Shown here piece by piece: positions 28,029 through 35,381 of a stretch of 64,000 bases of DNA. The DNA is from Hoeflea sp. (lineage in GTDB: Bacteria; Pseudomonadota; Alphaproteobacteria; Rhizobiales; Rhizobiaceae): the NCBI GenBank assembly GCA_020637795.1, contig JACKJT010000001.1, forward strand, positions 248,001 to 312,000, in the 5' to 3' direction. The notes below the pieces were generated by a model that was given only the letters and a program-made list of their open reading frames with translations, was not told the origin of the DNA and searched no databases. Position 1 is the first letter of the stretch. Every line of letters starts with the position of its first letter. The position numbers and the translations under genes are program-made.

Positions 28029-28955
28029 ATGCTGCTCAATCTCCTGTCGCTCGCCGCCGGGCTGGCGCTGCTGACATTTGGCGCCGACTACCTGGTGCGC
28101 GGCGCGATTTCGCTTGCCAACAGGCTGGGCATGCCGCCGCTGCTGATCGGGCTGACCGTGGTCGGCTTCGGCACCTCGATGCCTGAACTGCTGGTGTCGC
28201 TGCAAGCGGCGCTGGGCGGCGCACCGGCCATCGCCGTGGGCAACGTGGTCGGCTCGAACATCGCCAACATCCTGCTGATCCTCGGCGCTGCCGCGGTCAT
28301 TTCGCCGATTGCGGCGCGCATTCCCAATCTCGGGCGCGACATGACGGTGATGCTCGGTGCCGCCATCTTCATGCTGGGCATGGGGTATTGGGGCATCGTC
28401 GGCTTCTGGTCCGGCCTGATCATGTTCGCGCTGCTTGCGGCCTACCTCGCCCGGGTCACCTATACCGACCGCCGCAGCCTGACCGAGGAAGAAGCGGAAT
28501 TGGTGATCAGGCTCACCGGCTGGAAAGAAGCGCTCTTCATTGCCGGCGGCCTGGCCGGTCTCATCTTCGGGGCAAACCTGCTGATCGATGCCGCGACGGC
28601 GATCGCCCGCGAGTTCGGCATCTCGGAGGCCGTGATCGGGCTGACGATCGTTGCCGTCGGCACCAGCCTGCCCGAACTCGCAACCTCCGTGGTCGCCGCC
28701 TTCCGCCGGCACGCCGAAATCGCGCTCGGCAACGTCGTCGGTTCCAACATTTTCAACATTCTCGGCATTCTCGGCATCACCGCCATGGTGGTTCCGGTGC
28801 CGGTCAAGGATACGATTGCCGCCTTCGACATCCCCTTCATGCTCGCCGTATCTGTCGCGCTGATCGCGCTGATCCTGATCAGCGGACGCATCGGCCGTGG
28901 CGCGGGCGCGGTGATGCTTGCGGTCTACACGGGCTATGTCGCCTGGCTGTTCTGA
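28029..28955 (+). CDS. Calcium/sodium antiporter, CaCA family (YrbG-like)
   Basis: 308 residues, about 10 helices. Two inverted alpha-repeats carry the ion-binding signatures: GFGTSMPELLVSLQAA with GNVVGSNIANILLILG, and AVGTSLPELATSVVAA with GNVVGSNIFNILGILG. The acidic glutamates in both PEL motifs are kept. Exchanges Ca2+ for Na+ or H+ across the inner membrane. Stands alone, upstream of an aldo/keto reductase. Confidence 0.93.
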   Translation: MLLNLLSLAAGLALLTFGADYLVRGAISLANRLGMPPLLIGLTVVGFGTSMPELLVSLQAALGGAPAIAVGNVVGSNIANILLILGAAAVISPIAARIPNLGRDMTVMLGAAIFMLGMGYWGIVGFWSGLIMFALLAAYLARVTYTDRRSLTEEEAELVIRLTGWKEALFIAGGLAGLIFGANLLIDAATAIAREFGISEAVIGLTIVAVGTSLPELATSVVAAFRRHAEIALGNVVGSNIFNILGILGITAMVVPVPVKDTIAAFDIPFMLAVSVALIALILISGRIGRGAGAVMLAVYTGYVAWLF

Positions 28956-29059
28956 AACCGCTCAACCTGCATCGAGCCAATTGTTTCGCCGGGGGTGGGT
29001 TGCGCACCGCAATGCCCCCGGTATTGTGCGCGCAACTTACCAGCCAAGGGATGCACGGC

Positions 29060-30103
29060 ATGAAAATGAAGCGGCTCGGACGCACGGACATGATGGTCAG
29101 CGAGATCTGTCTCGGCACCATGACCTGGGGCGAACAGAACACCGAGGCGGAAGCCCATGAGCAAATTGATTACGCCCTCGCCCAGGGCGTCAACTTCTTC
29201 GACACCGCGGAGATGTACCCGACCCAGCCGACGCGGGCCGAAACACAGGGCCGCACCGAGGAATATATCGGCAGCTGGTTCCGGGCCTCGGGCAAGCGCG
29301 ACGAGGTGATCCTGGCAACCAAGATGGGCGGCAGCGGCGTGAGCTGGATTCGCGATGGACAGGGCTTCACCCGGGCTTCGGTGATGCAGGCGGTCGACGG
29401 CAACCTGAAGCGCCTCGGGATCGATCATATCGATCTCTACCAGCTGCACTGGCCCAATCGCGGCTCCTACCATTTCCGCAAGCACTGGGCGTTCGACGCC
29501 TCGACGCAGGACAAGACCAAGGCCGTCGACGACATTCACCAGACGCTTGAAGGCCTGGGCGACGCGGTCAAGGCGGGCAAGATCCGCGCCGTCGGGCTTT
29601 CCAACGAGAGCGCCTGGGGCACCATGCAGTTTGTCAGGCTGGCGGAAGAGCACGGGTTGCCGCGCGTCGCCTCGATCCAGAACGAGTACAACCTGATCTG
29701 CCGCCTGTTCGATACGGATCTGGCGGAAGTGGCGCATCACGAGGATGTCGGCCTCTTGGCGTTCTCGCCGCTGGCGACCGGCATTCTCACCGGCAAATAC
29801 CAGGGTGGCGTCATTCCCGAAGGATCGCGCCGGGCGCGGGTGGAGAACCTCGGCGGGCGCTGGGGGCCGGAAGCGGAAGCCGCGGCGCAGGCCTATCTCG
29901 ATGTGGCCAGCAAGCACGGGCTCGATCCGTCGCAGATGGCGATCGCCTTCTGCATGACACGGCCGTTCATGACCTCGACGATCATCGGCGCGACGACGAT
30001 GGACCAGCTCAAGACAGCCATCGGAGCCGCCGATGTGAGCCTGTCCGAAGCGGTTCTCGAAGACATCGCGACAGCCCGGCGGGCGCATCCGCTGCCGATC
30101 TGA
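29060..30103 (+). CDS. Aldo/keto reductase (Tas-like)
   Basis: 347 residues. Start MKMKRLGRTDMMVSEICLGTMTWG is typical of the Tas subfamily. Tetrad residues are seen in FFDTAEMYP (Asp, Tyr), ILATKMGG (Lys) and YQLHWPNR (His). NADPH-binding C-terminal block STIIGATTMDQLKTAI. ATG at 29060 has AAGGG 9 nt upstream; ATG at 29051 is too close to it. Substrate unknown. Confidence 0.92.
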   Translation: MKMKRLGRTDMMVSEICLGTMTWGEQNTEAEAHEQIDYALAQGVNFFDTAEMYPTQPTRAETQGRTEEYIGSWFRASGKRDEVILATKMGGSGVSWIRDGQGFTRASVMQAVDGNLKRLGIDHIDLYQLHWPNRGSYHFRKHWAFDASTQDKTKAVDDIHQTLEGLGDAVKAGKIRAVGLSNESAWGTMQFVRLAEEHGLPRVASIQNEYNLICRLFDTDLAEVAHHEDVGLLAFSPLATGILTGKYQGGVIPEGSRRARVENLGGRWGPEAEAAAQAYLDVASKHGLDPSQMAIAFCMTRPFMTSTIIGATTMDQLKTAIGAADVSLSEAVLEDIATARRAHPLPI

Positions 30104-30113
30104 ATGCCACTGC

Positions 30114-30146
30114 ATGACGGGACTGCCAAGGCTGCAGTCCCGTCAT
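30114..30146 (+). terminator. Hairpin after the aldo/keto reductase gene
   Basis: A perfect 13 bp stem (30114-30126 with 30134-30146) and 7 nt loop starting 10 bp after the stop. No T-run follows on either strand, so it is either a weak terminator or an mRNA 3'-end stabiliser between two convergent genes. Confidence 0.6.
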
Positions 30147-30191
30147 TCGCAGACATGCCGCAGCTCAGCCCGCTTGCGCCGCCTGGCGGCA

Positions 30192-30551
30192 TCACATCCC
30201 GTCGAGGACTTCTTTCTGGACCTCGGGCTTAGGTTTGGCTTTGGCTTTTGCAGGTTTCGCGACCAGTTTCTGGATTACATTTTTGCATCTCGCCGCGTTG
30301 CGGCCGCAATACACGCTCTTGCCCGGGCCAACGACAACATAGACGGCGAATGTGGCATTCGGGTCATCTTGCGCACGACGCTCGGGGTTCGAGCTGCGCG
30401 AGAGTTCGAAGACTTTGTAAGTTTTTCCGTTCACGTTGATCGAAGGAAGATCTCTTTTTTCCGCCCCCCTGAGTTCATCCCACTGTCCGTTGCGCCCGCA
30501 CCCCTGTGTGATTCCCGCAATCAAACACAGCAAGACTAGTTTCCTGATCAT
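30192..30551 (-). CDS. Small exported protein of unknown function, possible lipoprotein
   Basis: 119 residues. Signal-like N-terminus MIRKLVLLCLIAGITQGC; Cys18 could be lipidated, but the preceding ITQG is a poor lipobox. Two more cysteines (YCGRNAARC, about 82 and 88) may form a disulfide. The C-terminus is Lys/Pro/Ala-rich (AKPAKAKAKPKPEV), which may bind peptidoglycan or nucleic acid. No family recognised. GAGG lies 11 nt before the start. Shares a 21 bp identical upstream palindromic site (centre about 65 bp before ATG) with the next leftward gene. Confidence 0.7.
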   Translation of the reverse strand: MIRKLVLLCLIAGITQGCGRNGQWDELRGAEKRDLPSINVNGKTYKVFELSRSSNPERRAQDDPNATFAVYVVVGPGKSVYCGRNAARCKNVIQKLVAKPAKAKAKPKPEVQKEVLDGM

Positions 30552-30607
30552 ATCTTTGTTGCCTCTTGTTGTTGGGAGACCCGATACTGGGACACCAACA
30601 CTGGCGC

Positions 30608-30628
30608 GTAATCATCAGATGTGATGAG
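30608..30628 (-). promoter_or_regulatory. Palindromic site, copy 1
   Basis: Contains TCATCAGATGTGATGA, a perfect 6-4-6 inverted repeat, inside a 21 bp block identical to 31451-31471. Centre is about 65 bp upstream of the small exported protein start at 30551, a normal position for an operator or activator site. Confidence 0.6.
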
Positions 30629-30731
30629 AAGGCTGCGCAGAGACTTATTGGACAGCACCGCCGCCGATGGCCCTCACGACCACGGCAACGGCTGAATCTC
30701 TTCGCCTGAACACCAGATGATCGCCCCCTGT

Positions 30732-31337
30732 CTACCAATAAGAGGGAGTCTGGGAGTGTGTATTCACAATGTTCTCGAGGAAACGGATGAAGGACCCCCG
30801 GGCATCGTTCTCATCTTGCATCTCATAGAATTCCTGGACCACCGGATCGCTGCTTTTCTGGCCGCGAAAAAGGTTTCCGGGTGGATTGACGAGACGTTTC
30901 TCTGCTCGCAGATGCGTGTACAGGTCCTCGATGGCATGCCGATTTTTCAGGTGTATCTGGCCGTGTGTCCTGAGCAATCCGGTTGCGATCTTGAGCCTTG
31001 CCGCGTCGCTCGTCGCATTTTCAAGCCTGTTGATCAGCCGGGCGGTCGAAACCGGCCTGTCGATGAGGGCCACAAGTACGCGGCCGGCGTTGTATTTGCC
31101 CATCACCCCCTCAATCTTGACACGGTAGGAATCATGGGACAGGTCGCGCAAGGCCGCCTTGCTCATGCGCATGAGTGCCTGAATGGTGACGATCGTCCGG
31201 CTCGGGCGTTCGCCGCCATATCCGGAATTGCCGTAGTTGGCCAAGGCGGGCCAAGGGGCGGCAAGCATTGTGGCGCACAGCAAGATCACGGCAGGGGCCA
31301 TTGACCGAGCCTTTGTTTCCTTTCGCAACTTCATCAT
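30732..31337 (-). CDS. Exported protein of unknown function
   Basis: 201 residues. Signal peptide (about 1-34: basic start, hydrophobic core AVILLCATMLAAPWPALA, cleavage before NYGNSGYGG). The mature part is helical and basic with no cysteines and no recognised family; it ends in SYW. AGGAGAG lies close before the ATG pair at 31337/31334. Same orientation as the small exported protein downstream, yet with its own copy of the palindromic site 124 bp upstream, suggesting separate but co-regulated transcripts. Confidence 0.72.
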   Translation of the reverse strand: MMKLRKETKARSMAPAVILLCATMLAAPWPALANYGNSGYGGERPSRTIVTIQALMRMSKAALRDLSHDSYRVKIEGVMGKYNAGRVLVALIDRPVSTARLINRLENATSDAARLKIATGLLRTHGQIHLKNRHAIEDLYTHLRAEKRLVNPPGNLFRGQKSSDPVVQEFYEMQDENDARGSFIRFLENIVNTHSQTPSYW

Positions 31338-31450
31338 CTCTTCTCTCCTGTGGAGGTCACATGGAAACGGGAAGGTGACCGCACTCCGGACATTGTTTGG
31401 CCGGACACATGCCCTCCCTCACAGGAATGATGTGGCAAAGAAACCTGAGG

Positions 31451-31471
31451 GTAATCATCAGATGTGATGAG
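31451..31471 (-). promoter_or_regulatory. Palindromic site, copy 2
   Basis: Identical over 21 bp to 30608-30628, including TCATCAGATGTGATGA. Centre about 124 bp upstream of the exported protein gene starting at 31337 and 47 bp past the end of the LuxR-type gene. Confidence 0.6.
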
Positions 31472-31517
31472 CCGTGCCTGCGTGAAACGGGGACCGTCGC
31501 CTCCCGTACCCACCGGG

Positions 31518-31970
31518 TCAGGATTTGTGATGCGCCAGACGGATCAGATCGAGTTGACCGCCGCTGCCGGTTTTCTCCAGCAGCCGCCGCATATGTGTCC
31601 GCGCCGTATTGACGGAAATGCCCTCCCTTTCGGCATGGGCAACCACCGTCAACCCCTCGATCAGGCTTTCGAGCAGCTTCTGCTCTGCCGGGGAGATGCC
31701 GTGCCTGGCTGAAAATGCCGCAAGATCCGGCTGCTTCTCCGCCAACAGCGATCCCAATCGGTGCGACAGATCCAAAACAGCCTGGTCCGGAAGATGTTCA
31801 AATATCTGCTTCATGCGCGCCAGTTCGGAGGGATCGTAGTCGAGATCAAACATCCCGGTATCACGGACCAGCCCCGGAAGCGCCGCGCGTGCCTCAAGCA
31901 ATTGTTCCTTGTCGACCGGCAGTCGTCCGCCTGGCAAGCCGCCTTTTGCGCCGGTCCGCTTTTCCCCCAT
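31518..31970 (-). CDS. LuxR-type helix-turn-helix regulator
   Basis: 150 residues. The C-terminal 60 residues form a GerE/LuxR HTH: SPAEQKLLESLIEGLTVVAHAEREGISVNTARTHMRRLLEKTG. The N-terminal 85 residues are helical and match no receiver, PAS or autoinducer domain that I can recognise. Divergent from the hydrolase gene and upstream of the two exported-protein genes, which carry matching palindromes, so it is the obvious candidate to regulate them. GGAG lies 11 nt before ATG. Confidence 0.82.
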   Translation of the reverse strand: MGEKRTGAKGGLPGGRLPVDKEQLLEARAALPGLVRDTGMFDLDYDPSELARMKQIFEHLPDQAVLDLSHRLGSLLAEKQPDLAAFSARHGISPAEQKLLESLIEGLTVVAHAEREGISVNTARTHMRRLLEKTGSGGQLDLIRLAHHKS

Positions 31971-32079
31971 GCGTATTTTCGCTCCAAGACCTCGGTTTTA
32001 CAAACACATCGCCACTAACTAGAGTGATCGAAAAGGTTTGCAGACGCATTGATCAGATGAACATCCTGCGGGCGATAGA

Positions 32080-33165
32080 ATGTCACAAACTGGGATCAGC
32101 GCCAATTCCGATATTCTGAGCAATCTCACGGGCCCGCGCCTGGCGATGCTGGAAGCCACGGATCTGGCCCGCCGCTATAGGATCAAGACCGGTCTGTTCG
32201 GACGCGGCCTGGAACAACTGATCGCCCGGGCCGAGAACCGGATCATCGAGCGCATCCTGATTTCAAGGCTGAAGTTCGCACTCAGGCAGGCAGGAAGCCT
32301 TGAAGCGGCCGAACTGCACATCTCCCAGATGCGGGGCGGCTATGAAAGCGGCGCTGTTGAAACACTGCCAAGCTTCCTTCCGCGCGGCCTGACGGCAAGC
32401 AACCGGGACCTGCCGCGCCAGCCGAACGACAATCCATCTCATCGCAAGCACGCGGCCAGCAACAGGCCCATCATCCTCTATGTCGCGGGCGGCGGATTCA
32501 TCATGCCGCCGTCGCGGAAGCAGAAGACCATGGTCCAGCGGTTCTCCGAGGCCGTCAACTGCGAGATCCTGATGGTGGCGCACAGGCTTGCGCCGGAACA
32601 TCCCTTTCCCGCAGCGCCGCTTGATTTTGCCGCCCGTTACCTCGGTCTTCTCGAGCAAGGGCACAGGCCCGAAAACATATTCCTTGCAGCCGACACCGCA
32701 GGGGCCTCGATCGTTCTCGGCGCCCTGCAATTGCTGCTTGAGGACGGAACCGATCTGCCGGCCGGCATCATCCTGTTTTCACCCTGGTGCGACCTGAGCC
32801 TGAGCGGCTGGTCCTATATTACCCGCTCGATGTCCTCACAGTCTCCGTTCCGGATGGAGACTGCGGCGTTTTGCGCCCGGCTTTACCTGCGGGATGAACC
32901 GGTCACCTCGCCGCTCGCCTCGCCGGTTTTTGCAGATCAGTCCGGATGGCCACCGATCCTGATCCATACCAGCGAGAACGATCTGCATTTCGACGACGCA
33001 ATCCGCATGGCCGAAAACGGCCAGAAGCACGGATGCGACGTCCGGATCAACTATTGGGATTCTCCACGGCATCACCTGGAGCGGTTGTCGTCAGAAGCGG
33101 CGGCGCAGTCATTCCGCGAAGTCAATGGCTTCATCAATCGCCACTGGCGGCCCGGAACCGCCTGA
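32080..33165 (+). CDS. Alpha/beta-hydrolase fold protein (HSL-like) lacking the serine nucleophile
   Basis: 361 residues. A helical N-terminal part (about 1-125), then an Abhydrolase_3-like core: ILYVAGGGFIMPP (HGGG motif altered to AGGG), AHRLAPEHPFPAA, the elbow AADTAGAS where GDSAG should be (Thr206 in place of Ser), ILIHTSENDLHFDDA (acid Asp301) and PRHHLERL (His331/332). All other fold landmarks are kept. The loss of both the oxyanion-hole His and the nucleophile Ser suggests a non-esterase role or an unusual Thr nucleophile. Divergent from the LuxR-type gene, 109 bp apart. Confidence 0.82.
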   Translation: MSQTGISANSDILSNLTGPRLAMLEATDLARRYRIKTGLFGRGLEQLIARAENRIIERILISRLKFALRQAGSLEAAELHISQMRGGYESGAVETLPSFLPRGLTASNRDLPRQPNDNPSHRKHAASNRPIILYVAGGGFIMPPSRKQKTMVQRFSEAVNCEILMVAHRLAPEHPFPAAPLDFAARYLGLLEQGHRPENIFLAADTAGASIVLGALQLLLEDGTDLPAGIILFSPWCDLSLSGWSYITRSMSSQSPFRMETAAFCARLYLRDEPVTSPLASPVFADQSGWPPILIHTSENDLHFDDAIRMAENGQKHGCDVRINYWDSPRHHLERLSSEAAAQSFREVNGFINRHWRPGTA

Positions 33166-33198
33166 GCTTGCGTCGCGATCAAGCCAGGCGGAGCCGGC

Positions 33199-33885
33199 TC
33201 AAACGGCGGGTCCGGTTATCGGGCCCTCGAGGTGGCCTGTCTTGATGTAGACGGTCGCAGCATCCGGCGCCGACAAGGTGACCGTCATTCCTGCCGGGAA
33301 ACGGGCCCAGCCGCCTTTCGGCAGCATTTGCCGCTCGGCCTGCAGCTTGCCGTCGAGAACATAGATTTCCACACCGCCTATCTCCTCGGGCAAGCCGATG
33401 CTGGCGCCATTGGCAAAGCGCAGCAGGGCAACCTTCTCGCTTCCGAAGCGGTGCAGCTGCAGCCGCTCGATGCCCTGCCCGACCCCCTGCCAGCCGGCCG
33501 TCGCGGTATCGATCACCACCGGCGCGGTATCGCCATCCTGGAACTGCCAGAGCTTGACCAGGATGACGCAGCCGTCGCGGCTGCCCGGCGCATGACTGGT
33601 GCCGACCGGGTTGCGCACATAGGTGCCGGGGCCGTAGTCGCCGTGCTGGTCGGAAAATATGCCCTCGACCACGAGAAACTCCTCGCCGCCGGCGTGGACA
33701 TGGCTCGGGAAGTCCGATCCGGGCGCATAGCGGACCAGGCTTGTCGCCCGCGCCACCTCGCCGCCGATGCGGTCGAGCGGCTTGCGGTCGACACCGCCCG
33801 ACGGCGAGGCGATCCACTCCATGGCCGCGGTGTCGACCAGTTCGATCCTGGAGAAATCGTTCCGGATTGCGGTTGGCGTTGTCAT
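33199..33885 (-). CDS. Cupin domain protein (ChrR-like)
   Basis: 228 residues, two cupin halves. The first has metal-ligand motif SHVHAGGEEFLVVEG and a later H in GTSHAPGS, the second is more degraded (ASIGLPEEIGGVEIYVLDG). Resembles anti-ECFsigma ChrR-type cupins, but lacks the zinc-binding N-terminal anti-sigma domain and there is no sigma factor nearby. Start at 33885 has GGGGGA upstream. Confidence 0.8.
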   Translation of the reverse strand: MTTPTAIRNDFSRIELVDTAAMEWIASPSGGVDRKPLDRIGGEVARATSLVRYAPGSDFPSHVHAGGEEFLVVEGIFSDQHGDYGPGTYVRNPVGTSHAPGSRDGCVILVKLWQFQDGDTAPVVIDTATAGWQGVGQGIERLQLHRFGSEKVALLRFANGASIGLPEEIGGVEIYVLDGKLQAERQMLPKGGWARFPAGMTVTLSAPDAATVYIKTGHLEGPITGPAV

Positions 33886-33983
33886 CGGAATCCCCCTATC
33901 GATCAATCCACATGCGCGGCCAACACATGGGGCGGCCGCACGGAGCTGTCAATCGCCGGATTCCGGATTGCCGGTTACCGGTT

Positions 33984-35186
33984 TCAGCGGCGGCGCCTGC
34001 CAAGAGCGGGATGGGTGCGCCGCGCCACGAGTGCGCAGCCAAGAAGCACCAGGCCGGTGGCGGCGAAGATCCCCTGCACCGAGGTGAAAGCCAGCACCAG
34101 CCGGGCATAGGCGGGAGATCCGACGGCAGCGACATCGCGGAAGGTGGAATAGACCGCCGCCATCTCGGTGCGTTCGGAGGGCTTGACGGTCAGCAGGAAC
34201 GGCAGGCCGGCGCTGACATCGAGCAGGATCAGGAACAGGGTTGCCGAAACCAGAAGCGCGATGGCAGGCCATGCGTAGCCCGAGATCAGCGTCGCCGTGA
34301 CAAACAGCACGGCACTTCCGGCAAACCCGGTGAAAATGGAATTACGGACGCTGGTTTTCTGCAGGAAACCGAGCATGATCGGCGTGAGAAACAGGAAGCC
34401 GTTGGAGATCGACAGCGCCAGCCCGCCAACCTGATCGCTCAGACCGGACTTTACCGCAAAGATCGGCACGTAGATGATGTAGATCGACCAGCCGACCGAG
34501 CGCATGGTGGCGAAGAACCATCCCGCCACGAGCGAGGGCTGGCGAAAGAACCGCGGGATGTAGCGCAGCGGATTGGTTGGCGGCTTGCGGGCCTTGGTGA
34601 TGACCTTGCCGTCGCCCAGGCGCAGATGCCAGAAGAAGCCGAGCATCACCAGGCAGGCGGCAATCGAGATCAGGAACGGGATCTGCGGATGCACATCCAT
34701 CAGCAGGACGCCGAGGAACGGCCCGATGCTCCAGGGAATGCCGCTGAACAACAGCCGCCGGCTTTCATTGCGCCCCATCGAAGCGCGCTCGACATAATCC
34801 ATGACATAGGCGTTGAAGCACACCGCCAGGATGACCAGCCCGACCGAGTTCGCCGCAACGGCGTAAGGCACGAAGACGGGATCGAAGAAGCCGCCCAGCA
34901 CACTGCCGGAGATCATGATGAGGGCGCCCAGCGTGTAGAGCCAGCGCCGCGCGACAAGGCGGGCGAGCAACGGCACGCACAACGCACTTGTCAGCCCGGA
35001 AAAGCCGACGAGAACATAGGCCTCCGACACCGAGGCGGCGCTGCCCAGCGCCCGGAACATCAAGACCGGATAGACCGAAATCAGCGTTGCCCGTGTGGAC
35101 GCTTCGCAGGCAGCCAGGATTGCGAATGAATTCACCCCGGGCCTGGCCGGCGGGAATTCGACGAGCGGAAGACGGTTCTGAACCAA
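33984..35186 (-). CDS. Major facilitator superfamily transporter
   Basis: 400 residues with about 12 hydrophobic helices. The N-terminal half has the loop LLARLVARRW and the second half follows a basic cytoplasmic linker (about 200-225, KARKPPTNPLRYIPRFFRQP). Substrate unknown. Lies 98 bp beyond the cupin gene in the same direction. Confidence 0.85.
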   Translation of the reverse strand: MVQNRLPLVEFPPARPGVNSFAILAACEASTRATLISVYPVLMFRALGSAASVSEAYVLVGFSGLTSALCVPLLARLVARRWLYTLGALIMISGSVLGGFFDPVFVPYAVAANSVGLVILAVCFNAYVMDYVERASMGRNESRRLLFSGIPWSIGPFLGVLLMDVHPQIPFLISIAACLVMLGFFWHLRLGDGKVITKARKPPTNPLRYIPRFFRQPSLVAGWFFATMRSVGWSIYIIYVPIFAVKSGLSDQVGGLALSISNGFLFLTPIMLGFLQKTSVRNSIFTGFAGSAVLFVTATLISGYAWPAIALLVSATLFLILLDVSAGLPFLLTVKPSERTEMAAVYSTFRDVAAVGSPAYARLVLAFTSVQGIFAATGLVLLGCALVARRTHPALGRRRR

Positions 35187-35381
35187 ATTGGGTGCCGATG
35201 AGAAAGAAAATGCGAAGCAGACAGGTCAACGGAGTTCACCGTCTGCCCGATTTTCGATTCTGGCAAGATACCCGCAGCACTTCCCCGCATCCGCACGGGC
35301 GGTTCGGGGATGACCGCTCCCCGGTGCGGCACGGGGGCGATGGCGCCCCTACCGGTGACTGCGGGACAGGCGCAAGCGCAT

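Noticed and set aside
32670..32720. Frameshift or sequencing error removing the hydrolase serine
   Set aside because: The frame is continuous and the surrounding residues fit the family; a single codon ACC replaces TCC/AGC. A one-base error (A for T at 32695) cannot be fully excluded, but the HGGG change argues for real divergence.
33199..33885. Cupin as a ChrR anti-sigma factor
   Set aside because: It lacks the N-terminal zinc-binding anti-sigma domain and no ECF sigma factor gene is adjacent.
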